This document shows, in pieces, positions 60,815 through 64,000 of a DNA stretch of 64,000 nt. The notes beneath the pieces were generated by a model. It was not told the DNA's origin, ran no database searches, and was given only the letters and a program-made list of their open reading frames with translations. The translations under genes were made by a program, and so were the position numbers. Source of the stretch: Canna indica (Eukaryota; Streptophyta; Magnoliopsida; Zingiberales; Cannaceae); contig CP136896.1 in NCBI GenBank assembly GCA_034359265.1, forward strand, positions 68,893,501 to 68,957,500, written 5' to 3'. The number at the start of each line of letters is the position of its first letter. Within the stretch, counting starts at the first letter, position 1.

Positions 60815-61006
60815 CGAGTCCATATTGGACGATTTCGGCGCGCGTCCGAAGTGGACGATTCCGGCGCGAGTCCGAAGTGGACGATTCCGGCGCGAGTCCG
60901 AATTGGACGATTTCGGAGCGCGTCCGAAGTGGACGATTCCGGCGCGAGTCCGAATTGGACGATTCCGGCGCGCGTCCGAAGTGGACGATTCCGACGCGCG
61001 TCCGAA
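60815..61006. repeat. 26-bp tandem array (7 copies) inside CACTA
   Basis: GGACGATT recurs at 60827, 60853, 60879, 60905, 60931, 60957 and 60983, exactly 26 bp apart. The unit is of the form TCCGAAGTGGACGATTCCGG plus CGCGAG. Small substitutions distinguish the units. Confidence 0.92.
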
Positions 61007-61099
61007 ATTAATCTAAACCCTAATAATTAATCTAACAAATTAAACAATTAATCTAAATAATTAATTAACATTTATAAAATAATTAATTAACAATTTCAA

Positions 61100-61106
<7 letters not shown>

Positions 61107-61146
<40 letters not shown>
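61107..61146. repeat. (TA)n microsatellite in CACTA
   Basis: A run of about 20 TA units. Confidence 0.9.
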
Positions 61147-61150
<4 letters not shown>

Positions 61151-62008
61151 TCCGGCGCCGGAGTCCACCCTCCGGCGCCGGCGTACAGTGGCCGGACACA
61201 CTGTCCGGCCACTGTAGAAGGTCCGGCGGCGGCCATAGGCCGACCGCCGCTGGCCGAAACCCTAGAAATAGGGTTTCGGTCGGATTTTAACCTCTCCGGC
61301 AGAAACATAGTGAGAGCCGGCCGGCCGATCAACATATCGGCAGCAGCGGCAGCGTCGGCGAGAGGCGTCGGCGTCGGCAGCAGCGGCGAGAGGCGTCGGC
61401 AGGAGCGGCGGCGGCAGCAGCGGGAGGAAGAAGGGTCGGGCGCGAGAGCGTGCCCTATATAAACTTATCAGCAACGGCTCACTCGCCCGTTAGAAAGCCG
61501 TTGCTGATAAGTTATCATCAACAACGGCTCACTTGTCCGTTAGAAAGCCGTTGCTGATATTTTAATTATCAACAACGGCTCGCCTTTCCGTCCGAAAGCC
61601 GTTGCTGATAATTAAAATAATCAGCAACGGCTCTGGTTTCCGTTAGAACGCCGTTGCAGATACAGATATCTGCAACGGCTCGGGCGACCGTAAGAATGCC
61701 GTTGCAAATAGCAACGGCTTGAGCGGCCGTTGCTGATAGCCGTTGCTGAAGATCAAGTTTCTAGTAGTGTATGGCTGGCGAGATCCAGGCCCACAAAAAT
61801 CATCATACAATATAGCGTCTAACTCTGCATGACGGATCGAGGGTCAGACCTTCTCGTCCTTGCAGAGTCTCGCACGATTTGCTGTCCAATTGGCAACTTT
61901 GTTTGCTTCTCTAAAGCAGAATGAGAAGCCTTCCATGTTACAGGTAGAGCTAAGCCATAAAATATAATAAATATCAGCTACTAAGGCTGATATAGACCAA
62001 TTGGTCCA

Positions 62009-64000
62009 ATTGAAGAATACGTTTACTTTGTGCCTCCACTAGGAATCTAGGAGAGCGGTGGAGCCCATATTACTTTGTGGGGGACGAGGTTATTCCCTAT
62101 TTGCTCACACTACTTGAGCTCATTTTTTTTTTCTTGACAAAAATAAAAAGTCACAATAAATAATCATATTAGGGATCGAATTTTAAATCTCTAGGCAACT
62201 TACAATATATTGCCACTCACAATTGCGTAGATTATTGTTAGGAGAAAAATTCGGCATAAAATAAAAAATAATATATGATCTTATTTTTAAAGTCTTGTTA
62301 TATTTTTTTACTAATCAGTCTAATCACTTATAATGATATGAGTAGTAATTTTATTAATAATCATGAACATTTTATTATATATAAATATTATAAAAATTAT
62401 CAGTCATATGAATTAAAAAAATTTAGTACATCTGTACTTTTAATATCGAGAAGTTGAACCAAGGCTTGCGGTCAACGCCTCAGGAAAAGTCAAACGTCCT
62501 TCCCAGTACCGGAAGGTCCGGAAGAGGAGGTTGACTTTGACATTTCAAACACTACGTCTTTGCAGCTGAGCGATAGCGGCCCAATTGATCGTTGCAGCCT
62601 TTGCAGTTTATTACTCAAAAAAGGGTTGCCAACTAAAGAAAGCTATTAAATATTAGCAACGAGGATTAAAAAAAGAGATGGAATAGAAATCATACAGTAG
62701 AATTAATTGACACCGCCATAATACTAATAATGTATTGAGAAATAAGAAGATATATAAATAAATCTCAAATACAATTGCTTAAAAATATGAGAATATTGTT
62801 TTTCTATTTTTTATTTTTTTCAATTATATATATACATTTGTAATTTTTTCAAAAAAATATCTACGGGCACGGACCAAATAGCTGGACACTATTATATATA
62901 AAAAATAGCTAGTGTCCAGCTTTATTTGTTTTTCTTTATCTCCAGCTTTTTAAAATAAAGAAGAAAGTGTCTTAATCATTTGATTATCAAATTAAGTTTA
63001 ATTTAACTTGGTCCTCTGGAGGCAATTGCCTTCCACTCATGTAGACATTCTTAAATAAATAAGAGAGATTTAAATTTTATATGAAAAATAAAAGTAGGAG
63101 AACAGCATGAAAAAAAATATGAAAATCCCTCCTTGAGATCATGCATAAGGATGCAAGCATTTAATTAATTAAGGCTAGCTAGCACGATATATATGTTTGA
63201 ATTTGACTTCTTTTGGTTTTTGAGTTTAGCTATATTTGATGTTTTTGATATAATACCGAGTTAATTTTGCCAAATAAAAAACTAGGATGAGACTTTGAGA
63301 TACTAATTAAAACACAAAATATTAGGCATGTTGTCAATATATTATACACTAAATACAAGGCTTTTTTAAGGGCAGACCGTGAGACTGCAGGTCACACAAC
63401 ATATTCATTTCAAGATAATTGAAATGAGAGCAAATATAATTAAGAGCATGAAAAAAAATGAGCCAAAATAGGGCAGATGACCCAGCGAGGAAAAAAGGGT
63501 GGAAGAGGGACCATAGAGCTACAATCCCAAGCGACATGATCCCTCAAGAGAACACATGTTACTAGCACAAAGTCGGGCCCCCACACGAAAGCTCCACATT
63601 TTGTTCCATAAACTTTCAACTGTTATCGTCATTGCTATAATGTATACGTACAATCGAGCATGAACACCGTGTTGTTCCTTGCCTTCCAAATAATCGAGCA
63701 CCAGATCATGGTTAATACGTTGTGTCTCACTGAATGAGGTGATCGTTTCATAACCCACATTTGACAATGAACGTGCATCAACCACCCATTGCCATCGAAC
63801 TTTCCTGGTAAAGGTGACTGAGCTATTCGTTATGCATCGAGGTCACAGAATACGCATAAGGGGTATTTTCACGCAAATCTGATGAGCATGTCCTTAATTT
63901 ATTTGCAGTCTCTTTCGTAGAATCAACCACATATAGATCTTGATTTTCATAGAGGCATTTTGCACGCTATAGGTAGTCCCTGGGCCCGCACTTGACCCAT
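62009..64000. other. Right-hand flank, mostly non-coding
   Basis: AT-rich sequence with the W-box block at about 62465-62545 and no gene. At 63640-63730 the minus strand reads MIWCSIIWKARNNTVFM in one frame, resembling the WxIWKxRN motif of LINE C-termini; the other open frames there (63349-63785) are probably shadows of this decayed LINE. Confidence 0.5.
62531..62541 (+). promoter_or_regulatory. Paired W-box, displaced upstream of gene 4
   Basis: TTGACTTTGAC within GAGGAGGTTGACTTTGAC, the same 18-base context as upstream of gene 3. Nearby are an AAAGTCAAA and a GGTCAACG (62470-62495). The block is about 4.7 kb from the gene 4 start, but about 0.8 kb if the LINE/CACTA block is ignored. It could instead belong to a gene right of the window. 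Confidence 0.45.

Larger units (their letters stand above)
58194..61769 (-). mobile_element. CACTA (En/Spm-type) DNA transposon, 3.6 kb
   Basis: The ends are CACTACTAGAAA (58194-58205) and the exact inverse TTTCTAGTAGTG (61758-61769), flanked by the 3-bp target duplication TAT (58191-58193 and 61770-61772). Both subterminal regions (58215-58580 and 61470-61750) are packed with CAGCAACGGC/GCCGTTGCTG in both orientations, as expected for transposase-binding repeats. The interior carries one gene (58945-60406), a hairpin, a 26-bp array and a (TA)n run. No DDE transposase (TNP2-type) gene is present, so it is likely non-autonomous. Confidence 0.93.
58158..62008 (-). mobile_element. LINE 3' part split by the CACTA element
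   Basis: Minus-strand LINE tail with poly-A (T-run at 58160-58172). After the CACTA interruption, translation of 61950-61781 gives a degraded RNase H-like stretch (FREANKVANWTANRARLC). Possible target duplication AATTGGAGAATA (58146-58157) versus AATTGAAGAATA (about 62009-62020). Removing the CACTA element and one TAT rejoins the two LINE pieces. Confidence 0.6.

Noticed and set aside
61262..61474. Short Arg/Leu-rich ORF near the right end of CACTA
   Set aside because: Translation of GGCAGCAGCGGCG-type repeats; no homology signal and no splice link to the element's gene.
63349..63785. Two minus-strand ORFs as possible genes
   Set aside because: A different frame of the same strand shows a LINE-like WKARNN motif, so the open frames are likely incidental to a decayed LINE.
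1..64000. CRISPR arrays, bacterial operons, riboswitches, rRNA genes
   Set aside because: The window is clearly plant nuclear DNA; no regularly spaced repeat-spacer array and no rRNA or tRNA gene was recognised.

Overview
This is a plant nuclear window. It has intron-rich genes with GT-AG splice sites, plant-type leucine-rich-repeat receptor kinases (LRR-RLKs), Ty1/copia and L1-type retrotransposons, an Au-like SINE and a CACTA transposon. The first large exons of the receptor genes (extracellular half) are clearly more GC-rich than their kinase exons. Such a 5'-to-3' GC gradient is common in monocots, so a monocot is my best guess, but I cannot name a species.

The backbone is a head-to-tail array of four LRR-RLK subfamily I genes (malectin-like ectodomain, three short LRR exons, one membrane span, RD-type kinase), all on the minus strand with the same 13-exon plan. 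Gene 1 (25-5567) runs off the left edge and lacks its kinase C-lobe exons. Gene 2 (19628-37753) is a pseudogene with several independent lesions. Gene 3 (38666-46348, about 926 aa) and gene 4 (52057-57875, about 893 aa) keep an open frame through every exon I could assemble. The proteins are expected to sit in the plasma membrane as cell-surface receptors; the ligand cannot be read from sequence.

The rest is layered mobile DNA. 7.7-8.5 kb: a TIR element. 8.7-18.6 kb: a palindromic element split by a complete but decayed copia retrotransposon (8849-17683, target duplication AGCAA), itself carrying a nested miniature-LTR insertion (12211-12997, target duplication CTTAG). 18.8-20.8 kb: three 5'-truncated LINE tails. 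23.5-29.8 kb: a full-length LINE in a gene 2 intron, with intact ORF1 and only two nonsense codons in ORF2. 31.0-33.5 kb: a probable solo LTR. 35.6-36.1 kb: a long palindromic MITE. 47.6-51.9 kb: a second, short-LTR copia element lacking a recognisable gag. 53.2-53.8 kb: a MITE in a gene 4 intron. 58.2-62.0 kb: a LINE tail split by a 3.6-kb CACTA element that carries an intact five-exon Transposase_24-type gene but no DDE transposase. 62.0-64.0 kb: mostly non-coding, with a paired W-box motif like one just upstream of gene 3, and a weak LINE remnant.

Nothing in the window looks like a wholly new biological system. The most interesting points are the CACTA element with its intact accessory gene and a 176-bp hairpin, the 180/60/180-bp miniature LTR element inside a larger target-site-flanked unit, the hairpin insertion that broke gene 2, and the likely transposon displacement of a W-box block upstream of gene 4.
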